Source: GCA-1730015 sp964409275 (GTDB lineage Bacteria > Pseudomonadota > Gammaproteobacteria > Granulosicoccales > Granulosicoccaceae). Taken from it: DNA of 64,000 nucleotides. Numbering within the stretch: position 1 is the stretch's first letter; each line of letters opens with the position of its first letter. Below, in pieces: positions 40,927-50,452 of the stretch. The notes under the pieces are model-generated. The model was not told the origin of the DNA and searched no databases. It was given only the letters and a program-made list of their open reading frames with translations. The stretch spans positions 77,830 through 141,829 of the forward strand of contig CAYPCS010000006.1 in the NCBI GenBank assembly GCA_964409275.1, in the 5' to 3' direction. The translations under genes and the position numbers were made by a program.

Positions 40927-43900
40927 ATGAACTCTAATAGACGCAGTCGCATCAACTACCAGCAACGCTTTGAAGGCTATTTAAACCAGTACCGTCGCAG
41001 AGTCCGGTTTAAAAGCATTGCAACAGCTTTCGCTTCAGTTGTTTTCGCAGCAGTGGCGCTGACACTTCTGGCCGCAACCCTCGGTGATTCTCTGGCCTAC
41101 TCCAACTGGCTGTATTACCCCGTCAGAATATTACTGGTTGTATCTGCTATTGCACTGGTGGTTACGTTACTGTGGCTACCGTTTAGGCGAATGAGTAAAG
41201 GGTCCGGTGCTGCGGAACTGGAAAATTCGGTACCGGCATTCAGTGGTCGTGTTGAAACCTATATCGATATGCGGCAACGCAATATCAACTCGCCGTTTGT
41301 TGGCTTGCTGGCCAAAGACGCATCACGAACTGCAGCCCGTGCACCTGTTCGCCGTCTTGTACCCACCGGTGACTTGATCGGGCCAATTGTCGGCGCCGTG
41401 GCAATGATCGGGATGGCAGGTTGGCTATTTACTACCATGCCGCTCGAATGGCGTGCCGGAATCAAACATCTGTGGCTAGGCTGGTTTCAATCAGACATTC
41501 TGCCGACCAGGACGGTTGCGGTTGAACCCGGTGACACCAAGATAAAAATCGGTGACAGCTTGTTTGTCACCGCCACTGTTGAGGGCTTCGAATCTGATCT
41601 GGCCGAATTGCACGTTAAAAACCTGTCTGCCGATGACTGGGACACTGTCGATATGAATCGTCAGGCGGACGGCAGTTTCAGTTTCACTCTTTACGGGGTG
41701 AGCGAGGCAATGGAGTACTACGTTACCTCGGCTTTTACCAATAGCGAGCGCTCGTCAGTCGAGGTAGTCGTGCCGGCGCGTGTTGAGAATATTCAGCTGA
41801 GCTATGTGTTTCCCGAGTGGACCGGGCTTGAGCCTCAAACTGTCAAAAGTGGTACCGACATTTCAGCAGTCGCAGAATCCACTGTTGATCTATTAATTAC
41901 TACAGACAAGCCGCTAGCAAACGGTGAGTTAATTTTAAACGACACCGCCTTAACTCTGGAACAGACAAACGAGCTTCAATACAGCGCCAGCATAGTGGTT
42001 AACAGTGATGGCAAGTACCGACTGGCTGACAAGCTCGGCGATGATCGCATTATGCTCACGCCTGAGTACGCCATCACTATCACCGAAGACTTGCAACCGA
42101 CGATAAGCTTTACCCGGCCTGGTGGTGACTACAGCGCCACCGCTATCGAAGAAGTCACCGTATCCGCTAAAGCTGCTGATGACTTTGCGATTGAACAGGT
42201 TATCCTCAAATATTCGGTTAACGGTGGCGAGTGGCAATCAAAACAACTGTCCGCCGATGACAACCTGAGCCACACTTTTATGCTTGAGGAATTCGAGAAT
42301 GAAACCGGCGGGCCGCTACTGGCAGGTGATCTGGTGAGTTACTATGCAGAGGCGAGTGACCGCGAACAATCCGTGTCCACCGATATGCTATTCATTGATG
42401 TTCGACCGTTTGAGCGCCGCTTCAGTCAGTCACAACAGTCGCAGCAAGGCGGTGGCGGAGGTCAGCAACAACAGGAACAGGAAATATCACAGCGCCAAAA
42501 AGAAATTCTGGTGGCAACCTGGAACCTGATTCGCGATCAGCAAAAAGGAGAGGATGCACAAATCAGCCCGCAGGACAGCGCTACCCTGCTATCTGACTTA
42601 CAAAACACACTCGCCGATCAGGCCGAAACTCTGGCAGAACGAGCCGAGGCAAGACAACTGCTGAACAATGATCCGGACATCGCTAAATTCGTCGAGTATA
42701 TGCAGGAAGCGTCCGATTCGATGCGACCATCGGCGGATAACCTGGCCAGTCTTTCGTTCAACGAGGCCGTCACCCACCAACAACGAGCACTGCAGTATTT
42801 AAAACGCGCCGAGTCAATCTTTAACGACATTACTGTCAGCCAGAATCAAAGTGAAGGCAATGGCAGTGGCAATGCCGGTCGCGATATGGCCGAGATGTAT
42901 GAGCTGGAGATGGACCTCGCAAAAAACCAGTACGAAACACCGGATACCGCCAGAAAGAGTGGCGACAACGATCAATCGGTAGACGATGCGTTTGACAAGC
43001 TACGCGACCTTGCTCGGCGCCAGCAAGCGTTGGCAGATGCGGCGGCGGCAAAAGACGAACTGTCTATGGCGGAGCGCTGGCAACAGGAAAAACTGCGGCG
43101 CGAGCTTGAAGAGCTCAAGCGCGAACTTGAACAATTGCAGCGCGAGCAAAGTGCATCGAATCAGCAATCACAGTCGCAGCAGAGCAGCTCGCAAGGCCAG
43201 GGCAATCAAAATGAAAACCAGAGTCAAAACGACAGCCAGAGCGCCCAAAGCCAGGGCGGGGAACAGGGCGGCGGGTCCAGTGCAACTCAGGAAGCGATGC
43301 GGAGAATTGAGGAAGCCCTGGAGGAGCTGCAAAACAGTACTGACGGCAACCCTGACACCTCACCACAAGATCTGCAGCAAGCTCTGAACAACGCAAGCGA
43401 GCGACTGCAACAGTCGCTCGATGAGGTATCAAAAGCAAGGCAGCAGGCCCTGCAGCAATCACTGTCAGAAACCACCGACAGCCTTCGGGATCTAAACCGG
43501 CAACAACAGGAAACGTCCGAAAAACTGCGCGACGCCATGCAGCAGGCCATGCAGGCCAGAACAGAAAATCGCTTTGATAGCGGATTGACACCGGAAGAGC
43601 AGGATCGTCTCGCCGGACAAAAGCGCGCGATGCAACGCCAGCTCGAAGATATCCAGCAAGATATAGCTGACGCCGGCAAACGTTTTTCAGAGCAGGCCCC
43701 ACAGACCAGTGAACGACTGCAGCAAGCACTGGATGAAATTGAACGTAACAAGACAGCTGAATTGATGGGTATATCGGGCGACCTCATCGATGAAGGCATG
43801 GCTCCACAGGCGGCGCTGCGCGAAGAGCGCATCACCCAGGCGTTGCGCAATTTACAAACCGACCTGCTCGACGCGCAGGAACTGGCCAGCGCAGAATCGG

Positions 43901-44634
43901 CTGAAGGGCCACCTGATACCACCACGGCAGCAGATGCTGCACGCACATTGCAACAACTGCGTCAGGCACTGGCAGAAGCCCTTCAAAATTCTGCAGAAAA
44001 CGGAAATCAGGGATCACAAGAGCTGGAACAGCTCACTCGTGCAAGCGGTCAGGGAAACAATTCCTCCGACCGGAACGAACAACAGCAACAAGGTTCAGAG
44101 CAAAGCCCGGGACAACAACAAGGACAGTCGGGACAACGTGGCGAAGCGCAACAGCAGGGAGAAGGACAAGGTCAAAACCCCGGTAATGGCGAACAATCCT
44201 CACAGACTCTGGTGCAGGGTGACGCCCGCAGCGGCAATGGCAATGCAACGTCGTGGGGATCAAATAACGGTGTGCAAAACGCGGAAGACCAGATCATTAA
44301 CAATGGCCAAACTCAACTCATCGAGGAGACTACCCGCCAACTGGAGCAGATAACTAACGCGCCTATAGAAGGATTATCCGCTGAAACCATGGCAGACATG
44401 CGAGACCTTGCACGTCAGCTTTCTCCCGGCAACAGTGATGAAAACGCAAGGCGAATTGATGCTGAAGTTCGCCTGCTGTTAAGGCAGCTGGAACAGCTGG
44501 AATTGCAAATATACAGCGAAACGCAGCAAGCCAACGGTGTGCGCTCTGCAAAAAGAGTGGCTGATCCGCAAGGATACGACCAGCGCACAGCCGATTACTT
44601 TCGACGATTGAGTGATGAGTTATCGGGGTCTTAA
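40927..44634 (+). CDS. DUF4175 membrane protein with long Gln-rich coiled coil
   Basis: 1235 residues. ATG 40927 begins one base after the previous stop; a frame from 40876 lies inside the upstream gene. Three TM helices (about 32-55, 65-84 and 156-174) are followed by Ig-like beta domains (to about residue 510) ending in VRPFERRFSQSQQ. The rest is predicted coiled coil, rich in Gln, Glu and Ala, with low-complexity Gln/Ser/Gly/Asn stretches near nt 42430-42480, 43140-43280 and 44060-44200. DUF4175 proteins are large inner-membrane proteins of MoxR-VWA loci with no known activity; the coiled coil could span part of the periplasm or form a filament (inference). It overlaps the possible earlier starts of the next gene. 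Confidence 0.87.
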   Translation: MNSNRRSRINYQQRFEGYLNQYRRRVRFKSIATAFASVVFAAVALTLLAATLGDSLAYSNWLYYPVRILLVVSAIALVVTLLWLPFRRMSKGSGAAELENSVPAFSGRVETYIDMRQRNINSPFVGLLAKDASRTAARAPVRRLVPTGDLIGPIVGAVAMIGMAGWLFTTMPLEWRAGIKHLWLGWFQSDILPTRTVAVEPGDTKIKIGDSLFVTATVEGFESDLAELHVKNLSADDWDTVDMNRQADGSFSFTLYGVSEAMEYYVTSAFTNSERSSVEVVVPARVENIQLSYVFPEWTGLEPQTVKSGTDISAVAESTVDLLITTDKPLANGELILNDTALTLEQTNELQYSASIVVNSDGKYRLADKLGDDRIMLTPEYAITITEDLQPTISFTRPGGDYSATAIEEVTVSAKAADDFAIEQVILKYSVNGGEWQSKQLSADDNLSHTFMLEEFENETGGPLLAGDLVSYYAEASDREQSVSTDMLFIDVRPFERRFSQSQQSQQGGGGGQQQQEQEISQRQKEILVATWNLIRDQQKGEDAQISPQDSATLLSDLQNTLADQAETLAERAEARQLLNNDPDIAKFVEYMQEASDSMRPSADNLASLSFNEAVTHQQRALQYLKRAESIFNDITVSQNQSEGNGSGNAGRDMAEMYELEMDLAKNQYETPDTARKSGDNDQSVDDAFDKLRDLARRQQALADAAAAKDELSMAERWQQEKLRRELEELKRELEQLQREQSASNQQSQSQQSSSQGQGNQNENQSQNDSQSAQSQGGEQGGGSSATQEAMRRIEEALEELQNSTDGNPDTSPQDLQQALNNASERLQQSLDEVSKARQQALQQSLSETTDSLRDLNRQQQETSEKLRDAMQQAMQARTENRFDSGLTPEEQDRLAGQKRAMQRQLEDIQQDIADAGKRFSEQAPQTSERLQQALDEIERNKTAELMGISGDLIDEGMAPQAALREERITQALRNLQTDLLDAQELASAESAEGPPDTTTAADAARTLQQLRQALAEALQNSAENGNQGSQELEQLTRASGQGNNSSDRNEQQQQGSEQSPGQQQGQSGQRGEAQQQGEGQGQNPGNGEQSSQTLVQGDARSGNGNATSWGSNNGVQNAEDQIINNGQTQLIEETTRQLEQITNAPIEGLSAETMADMRDLARQLSPGNSDENARRIDAEVRLLLRQLEQLELQIYSETQQANGVRSAKRVADPQGYDQRTADYFRRLSDELSGS

Positions 44635-44647
44635 AGCGCCACGAACG

Positions 44648-45190
44648 ATGCCTGATGGTTTTCCGCCCGTTTGCGCTGCTGACGCGCAAACGCTAATTCT
44701 GGGATCTATGCCCGGCGTGGCCTCACTCAACGCCAGGCAATATTATGCGCACCCTCAAAACGCTTTTTGGCCGATCATCAATCAGCTTTACGGAAATCCT
44801 TCAGTCGATCCTGCCACCCTGTCTTACTCTGAAAAAACCGCTTTGTTGTTAGACGGCAAGGTAGCAGTTTGGGACGTGCTGGCAGAATGCCAGCGGGAAG
44901 GCAGCCTCGACTCTAAAATTATTCGTGATACTGCCCGGTGCAATAACTTCAGCACTTTTCTCCATGACCACAACCGCATCGTAAAAATCGGCTTTAACGG
45001 TAAAGCCGCTGAACAACTTTTTAGAAAGCTTGCCTTGCCTGACCTTAAACTGTCAGCCGACATTGTACTTACCGGCCTGCCCTCCTCCAGCCCTGCTATG
45101 GCGCGCCTGTCGCGAAGTGAAAAAACGCAGCTATGGCGACAAGCGCTTTGCCCGGCCGAGTCAGAAAACCGTCAGTTACCACTGCCTTAG
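44648..45190 (+). CDS. DNA-deoxyinosine glycosylase (uracil-DNA glycosylase superfamily)
   Basis: 180 residues from ATG 44648. GTG 44612 and ATG 44615 are in-frame alternatives overlapping DUF4175. The family signature is unusually clear: GFPPVCAADAQTLILGSMPG, ARQYYAHPQNAFWPII and VAVWDVLAECQREGSLDSKI, then IGFNGKAAEQLF and LTGLPSSSPAMARLS. Enzymes of this group excise deaminated bases such as hypoxanthine. The conserved motif 1 (GSMPG) and motif 2 (LPSSSPA) regions are intact. It may be transcribed with the operon through position alone; no functional tie to MoxR proteins is expected. Confidence 0.88.
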   Translation: MPDGFPPVCAADAQTLILGSMPGVASLNARQYYAHPQNAFWPIINQLYGNPSVDPATLSYSEKTALLLDGKVAVWDVLAECQREGSLDSKIIRDTARCNNFSTFLHDHNRIVKIGFNGKAAEQLFRKLALPDLKLSADIVLTGLPSSSPAMARLSRSEKTQLWRQALCPAESENRQLPLP

Positions 45191-45723
45191 TCTTCCAATA
45201 CAACGACCTGCACTTTCACATTCCGCATATTACCGCACAGACACGCCAGTAACCGCCGATAAATAGCAGGCCTGGCCTGCGAACTGCACCAGTGGGCGTT
45301 CTCCCGCGTAGCGGGCTCAGTGACATCTTTCCAATTGCACCAGACAACCCGCACACGAACAGTAATGTGTAACCTTCCGGCTACCGTGTTATGAAGAATA
45401 AACCTTTGCCTGACAATCCATGCCTGACAGCGCTGTCACTCTGTAACTATGCACCTTAGAATTTTTCAAATTTCCACTGCCGATTCATGCGTCGAATTTG
45501 CAGGTATTGCCGATATTGCAGGGTATTTTTTCTGCAATCGATTCTTTGCGGTTTTTTCGCGATGGATACTCATTCATAACACTGGTCGTTGCAACACGTC
45601 CCCATGTTGAAAATTTTGCGCCATCGTTGCACAACCTCGTCTCGAATCGTCACATCGACAGACGGTAGCAATACCCTGGTCGAAGTGCGAAGCGGTCGGT
45701 CTGGCACGTGACCTCTGCGGACA
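45191..45723. other. 533-bp noncoding region
   Basis: No frame with a credible start or product, no tRNA and no convincing terminator. It should contain the end of the operon transcript and the promoter of the GGDEF-EAL gene. A leftward frame at 45570-45848 overlaps the next gene's N-terminus and is not supported. Confidence 0.55.
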
Positions 45724-47688
45724 ATGAACTCCGGTAAGCCACAATCACCACCAATACATCGGTACCTTTTTTCGGGGTTGGTCGGACTGACGTTGCTCAG
45801 TATTGCACCGGTCTGGATCATGTGGCAGCAGGAAAAATTGCACCGCACCAGAGTGGAGCTGGTGCAGCGGCAATTGCAATCCGCAGTAGAACTAAAAAGC
45901 CTGCTGGATGAGCACGTTGTTAGTTCTCAATCTAACCGAAGCCAACCCGCATCTATTGAAAAAATAAAAACAGGCAGTGATCGATTGTGGCAACTACATT
46001 GGGAAGCCAACCGCAACCGCTTTACCGGTTTTGTCAAAAAACAGCCTGCGCTTAACGCTATTTATTTCCAAAAACCCTTCAGGATTGATGAGCGCCTCGA
46101 TCGCATAGGTGACCTGGGTCGTGTGGTGTCAGCCACTAACCCTGTCGCTATTCGCTTGTTGGCAACAGAAGCGGACGCCAACTTTCTGATCGGTTATCAG
46201 AAAACCCTCGACGAACTGGAGAACCTGCACCAACGTAAAAACCGGACTATTCTGCAATCAGGTGTATTGGTGATGGCACTCACTTTACTCATGCTGGCCG
46301 CTTACCACTTCCTGTGGCATCTTCCATCGCAGAAGAGGCTTGCGTTGATCAGAAGAAATCTTCAAGACACCAGAGACAAGCTCGATACGCTATCAATAAA
46401 AGACCCGCTCACCGACACTGCCAATCGCCGGGCCATTACCCGTTTTCTTTCTAACTTTCAGCGCACACCTGGCAACGAAGATGATTTCATAGCACTGGCG
46501 GTCGTGGATATAGATCACTTCCAGCAAATCAACGATGTGCTTGGCTATTTTGCCGGTGATGCCGTATTACAGGAGGTAGCATTACGCATACAGGGCGAAC
46601 TAAGAGCGGAAGACAGACTCGGCCGACTAGACGCTGACCACTTCGCCATTGTGCTTTGCGGCCTGGTCGCTCCGCAAATGGCAGAGGCGATTATTCACCG
46701 AATACAGCAAACCATTGAGCAACCAATCTACTACAAAAATAATAGAATCAATGTCACTTGTACCGTGGGGGCCAATGTTCAGGAGGTGGCCGCACTGGAT
46801 CTGGCAGAACTTTTTAAACTCAGTGACCAGGCGTTACTCAAAGCAAAACAGAATCGCAGGGGTAGCTTTTTTCTACTTTCAGAGCAGGCTCAGGAAGCGA
46901 TCACTCGCCAACGCAACATTATTAATACTATTAATGCGCATGCACCGGCCGAATTGTTCTCACTGGCCTTTCAGCCAATTGTTTCACTCGCCAGCGGAAA
47001 GATTGCCGGCTGCGAATGCCTTCTGCGATGGACCAGTGATTCCCCGCCAGACCTGCACGCTGACGAACTGGTGCCTATTCTCGAAATGTATGGCGGTATC
47101 CACAGCGTCGGAGAATGGGTGATGCACGAAAGCCTTAGACACTTGCAACGCTGGCAAAGCACACAACCCGACCTTTCGTTGTTTGTATCGATTAACGTAT
47201 CAGCAATGCAGCTTGAAGCCGAAGACTTCCCCGATCGAATTATCGCCATGGCTGGCGACTACAACATCGCACCGGAATCGGTATCAATCGAGCTTACGGA
47301 AACCATTGCGATTAAACACCTCGATACCGGCCGCAAACAGCTTGCTCAACTTAGAAACTACGGCTTCGGTATCTCGCTTGACGATTTTGGCACCGGCTAT
47401 TCGTCACTGAGCTACCTAAAAACCATGCCGATTTCGACAGTGAAAATTGACCAGACCTTCGTGCGGGATATGCTTGCTGACCAGCGCGACACAGCAATAG
47501 TCGATAGCACCATTCACATTGCGAAGGCCGTAGGTCTGGCAGTTGTGGCAGAAGGCATCGACAATGCAGCACAGGTCGCCCAACTGTTACGCAGCGGTTG
47601 CGACTACGGACAGGGGTATTATTTTTCCAAACCGCTTGATGCAACGGGATTCGAGAATAAACTCACGGAGCAAGAAACTTCTCTTTAA
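45724..47688 (+). CDS. Membrane GGDEF-EAL protein, degenerate GGDEF site
   Basis: 654 residues. A TM helix near 17-37 and another near 178-197 enclose a periplasmic sensor of about 140 residues. The GGDEF domain (about 215-375) has DADHF at 303-307 in place of GGDEF, so cyclase activity is unlikely, while the RxxD inhibitory-site pattern (R294-AE-D297) is kept. The EAL domain (about 395-645) has ECL at 431-433, then INVSAMQLE, SIELTETIAI, DDFGTGYSSLSYL, KID and VVAEGID, and ends GYYFSKPL; its metal ligands look complete. The likely role is a membrane phosphodiesterase of cyclic di-GMP, tuned by a nucleotide-binding GGDEF domain (inference). Confidence 0.9.
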   Translation: MNSGKPQSPPIHRYLFSGLVGLTLLSIAPVWIMWQQEKLHRTRVELVQRQLQSAVELKSLLDEHVVSSQSNRSQPASIEKIKTGSDRLWQLHWEANRNRFTGFVKKQPALNAIYFQKPFRIDERLDRIGDLGRVVSATNPVAIRLLATEADANFLIGYQKTLDELENLHQRKNRTILQSGVLVMALTLLMLAAYHFLWHLPSQKRLALIRRNLQDTRDKLDTLSIKDPLTDTANRRAITRFLSNFQRTPGNEDDFIALAVVDIDHFQQINDVLGYFAGDAVLQEVALRIQGELRAEDRLGRLDADHFAIVLCGLVAPQMAEAIIHRIQQTIEQPIYYKNNRINVTCTVGANVQEVAALDLAELFKLSDQALLKAKQNRRGSFFLLSEQAQEAITRQRNIINTINAHAPAELFSLAFQPIVSLASGKIAGCECLLRWTSDSPPDLHADELVPILEMYGGIHSVGEWVMHESLRHLQRWQSTQPDLSLFVSINVSAMQLEAEDFPDRIIAMAGDYNIAPESVSIELTETIAIKHLDTGRKQLAQLRNYGFGISLDDFGTGYSSLSYLKTMPISTVKIDQTFVRDMLADQRDTAIVDSTIHIAKAVGLAVVAEGIDNAAQVAQLLRSGCDYGQGYYFSKPLDATGFENKLTEQETSL

Positions 47689-48208
47689 CGCCACCGATTG
47701 CGTCCGTTTGCGGCAACCCTGCCTTTATTATTCTGATCCACCCGTTTGTCGTCAAATTCCGATACCCTGTTAATAGCCAGACATTTGGCGCTATAAATTA
47801 AACATCTTGTTTCAAAACTGACGCGCAAAAGTGGTGTCCGGTTTCTATGTAAATTCAGCGTTGCGACAAAACCACCCCGGCCAGAACCGTAAAACGCATT
47901 ATGTTTACAGGATCGGCGTCAGCCTGCCTTTTACCGGTGACATCTCGTGTCCAATGACCGACACGATGATTTTTAACATATCACGCACCCCGTACCCATA
48001 CTCTTCTGGTACCATTTCCATGTTCTGAACGCGAGTACGATTACTAGCGCGCCGCGACTCAATGTGTGGGAGATAGACCCCTCAACCGGCCTGACTGTTT
48101 CCAAAACCGGGACCGGCCATCGAACCTTATGGCTTCGATGCAACGGCGCAGCTACAACGTGCAAAAAGCCGAATTTTAAAATCGCCCTACTTACTAGAGG
48201 AGTTAAAT
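47689..48208. other. 520-bp noncoding region upstream of the DUF937 gene
   Basis: No supported gene. TATAAA at 47792-47797 with TTAATA 16 bp upstream is a weak rightward promoter candidate. AGAGGAG at 48196-48202 is the strong ribosome site of the next gene. A frame at 47831-48028 lacks any recognisable product. Confidence 0.5.
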
Positions 48209-50242
48209 ATGCCGTTCAATATAATGGATGCAGTTAAGGGACAGGTCAGTGACCAGCTCGTGGGACAGATCGGTGGTCTGCTAGGTGAAAGTCCTGACAA
48301 AACCCGATCTGCAATCGACAGCGCATTGCCTGCGTTGCTTGCAGGTATTGGTGATGCCGCGCAAGAGCCTTCAAACGCAGACACACTGCTCAACCTGGTT
48401 AACCAGCAGGATGCAGGGCTGGCTGACAACATCGCCTCAATGATTGGCGGAGACCAGTCATCCTCGCTCATTGAAACAGGTACCAAAGGACTTGGCGCTC
48501 TGATGGGCAACAAGGGCGTCACCAGCATGATTGGCGGTCTCTCCGAGTTTACCGGTCTCGGCAAGGGTTCTTCCGGGTCACTGCTCGGCATGCTTACTCC
48601 GCTGGTAATGGGTTCTCTTAAAAAACAAACCGCAGCCGACGGATTGAACGCCACAGGCCTTGCCAGCATGCTTAAAAGCCAGAGCAGCAATATAGCAGGT
48701 GCTCTACCTTCCGGTTTACTCGGCCATCTGGAATCTGCCGGAATGGGTAGCAGCTCGGGTGGAGGTTTCTCAGGCGGCAAGGTAGCAGCAGGCGCGGCAG
48801 GGGTCGCCGGTGTTGCGGCTGCAGCCGCTAGCGGGGTTTCCCGTTCAGTCAGTTCAGCAGGCGGAGTAGCCAGCGATGCCGCCGGCGCGGCAGGCAGGAG
48901 CGTAAGTGGAGCGGTCGATGGTGCACGCAATGTCGCCGGCTCAGCAGCAGAAGGTGTTGGCAATGCAGTCGGCGGGATCGCGGACGGGGCCCGCAATGCT
49001 GCTGGCTCGGTTGCAGACGGTGTAGGTAACGTCGTCGGTGGTGCAGCAGACGGGGCACGTGGAGCAGCTGGCGCTGTTGGCCGCGGAGTGAGTGGTGCCG
49101 CAGGCTCCGTAGCTGACGGTGTGGGCAACGCGGTCAGTGGAACTGCCGACGGAGCGCGCAATGCTGCTGGTGCAGTGGGCCGCGGAGTAGGTGGCGCAGT
49201 CGACAGTGCAAAAGGTGTCGCCGGTTCTGTCGCTGACGGTGTCGGCAATGCTGCAGGTGCGGCTACGGACGGTGCACGCAATGCTGCTGGCGCAGTAGGA
49301 CGCGGCGTTAGTGGCGCTGCAGATACAGCCAGAGATGCAGCAGGTGCGGTCGCCGGTGGTGTCAGCGGTGCTGCCGGCGCCGCCGTTGATGGAGTACGAG
49401 GTGCAGCAGGTGCAGCCGGGCGCGGCGTCAGTGGCGTCGCAGATACAGCCCGTGATGCAGCAGGTTCAGTCGCCGGTGGCGTCAGCAGTGCTGCAGGCTC
49501 GGCAGTTGACGGGGTACGCGGTGCGGCAGGTGCAGCCGGACGCGGCGTGGAACGTGGCGTTGATGCCGCCGGAAACGCGGTCGGCGGTGCTGTCAGTTCT
49601 GGCAGAGACGCCGTCGGCAATGCCGGTCGCGCTGCCAGCAGTGCTGCACGTGACGCAGGCGGTGCTGCATCACGCGGCGCCAGCAGCGCAGCAGGCGCGG
49701 TCAGAGACGCAGGCAGAGATATGGGCGATGCCGGCCGGGCGGCAATGCCAGAGAAAAAAGGAGGCGGATTCTGGAAATGGCTAATCCCGTTGATACTCGC
49801 GGCGCTCGCCTGGTTTGGCTACAACAAATACAGCGAAAATGCCGGTGATATGGCCGATGCAACCAAAGACGCAGCAGGTAGCGCGGCTGAAACCGCCAGC
49901 GAAGCAGCGGGTGCTGCCGGAGCAATGGGTGGCGAACTCGGCTCAAAGCTGTCGGGCGTATTTGATTCAACCGCTGAAACACTGGGCGGTATCACCGATG
50001 CTGATTCAGCCACCGCCGCAGTACCAGCGCTGGAAGAAGCCAGTGGATCACTTGACGGGCTCACCAGCATGTTTGCTGACTCGGACGATGCGACCAAAAC
50101 CGCAATAGGTTCGGTCGCCGAGAAAGGCATGGGTGTTCTTGGACCAGTTATCGAAAAGCTCAAGGAAAACGAAGGTATATGGGGCGTGCTGGAGCCGATA
50201 GTCGGCCCAATGCTTGAGAAGCTTCAAGCCTTCACTGGATAA
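48209..50242 (+). CDS. DUF937 protein with long Ala/Gly LEA-like repeats and a TM helix
   Basis: 677 residues. Strong ribosome site AGAGGAG 6 bp before the ATG. Residues 1-175 form a DUF937/YidB-like domain (MDAVKGQVSDQLVGQIGGLL, ALPALLAGI, LGMLTPLVMG). Residues about 190-505 are a low-complexity array of Ala, Gly, Val, Ser, Asp and Arg units such as ADGARNAAGAVGRGV and ADTARDAAGAVAGGV, with a 40-residue (120-bp) higher-order period. A single TM helix (WLIPLILAALAWFGY, about 524-538) precedes a 130-residue C-terminal region. The repeats recall amphipathic LEA/apolipoprotein-like segments that lie on membranes or protect proteins under drying or osmotic stress (inference). A rho-independent terminator follows. 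Confidence 0.75.
   Translation: MPFNIMDAVKGQVSDQLVGQIGGLLGESPDKTRSAIDSALPALLAGIGDAAQEPSNADTLLNLVNQQDAGLADNIASMIGGDQSSSLIETGTKGLGALMGNKGVTSMIGGLSEFTGLGKGSSGSLLGMLTPLVMGSLKKQTAADGLNATGLASMLKSQSSNIAGALPSGLLGHLESAGMGSSSGGGFSGGKVAAGAAGVAGVAAAAASGVSRSVSSAGGVASDAAGAAGRSVSGAVDGARNVAGSAAEGVGNAVGGIADGARNAAGSVADGVGNVVGGAADGARGAAGAVGRGVSGAAGSVADGVGNAVSGTADGARNAAGAVGRGVGGAVDSAKGVAGSVADGVGNAAGAATDGARNAAGAVGRGVSGAADTARDAAGAVAGGVSGAAGAAVDGVRGAAGAAGRGVSGVADTARDAAGSVAGGVSSAAGSAVDGVRGAAGAAGRGVERGVDAAGNAVGGAVSSGRDAVGNAGRAASSAARDAGGAASRGASSAAGAVRDAGRDMGDAGRAAMPEKKGGGFWKWLIPLILAALAWFGYNKYSENAGDMADATKDAAGSAAETASEAAGAAGAMGGELGSKLSGVFDSTAETLGGITDADSATAAVPALEEASGSLDGLTSMFADSDDATKTAIGSVAEKGMGVLGPVIEKLKENEGIWGVLEPIVGPMLEKLQAFTG
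48880..49680 (+). repeat. Degenerate tandem Ala/Gly-coding repeats in the DUF937 gene
   Basis: Short units encoding (A/V)DGARNAAGAVGRGVSG-type segments repeat with variation. The clearest long period is 120 bp: the segment at 49318 recurs at 49438 with few changes. The array is GC-rich and leaves the opposite strand open as a spurious 477-codon frame. Confidence 0.85.
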
Positions 50243-50276
50243 TCTCTTACTTTTAGACGATGTCCATCCAGGAAAT

Positions 50277-50305
50277 AGCCTCACACTTTGTGAGGCTTTT
50301 TTATT
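50277..50305 (+). terminator. Rho-independent terminator after the DUF937 gene
   Basis: A 9-bp perfect stem AGCCTCACA / TGTGAGGCT with a CTT loop, followed by TTTTTTATT. It lies 34 bp after the stop codon. Confidence 0.92.
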
Positions 50306-50426
50306 GTAACTCTGTAAACCATAGTTTCCCGGGTTTGGCGCGAAACTTATATCTCTGAATTCATATCATTATCGAAGAGGCGGATCAGATACTGTCTACT
50401 TCGAGCACGATAAACTTTTTCGAAAT

Positions 50427-50452
50427 AACGGCTGGAATACAGCCGTTTTTTC
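50427..50452 (+). terminator. Second, orphan rho-independent terminator
   Basis: An 8-bp stem AACGGCTG / CAGCCGTT with a GAATA loop, then a T run. It lies 120 bp after the DUF937 terminator with no gene between the two, so it is either a backup or the end of a short RNA. Confidence 0.75.

Noticed and set aside
48187..49620. 477-codon leftward open frame rich in Pro, Ala and Thr
   Set aside because: It is the shadow of the GC-rich Ala/Gly repeats on the other strand, which have a strong ribosome site and a DUF937 domain; the leftward frame has no domain.
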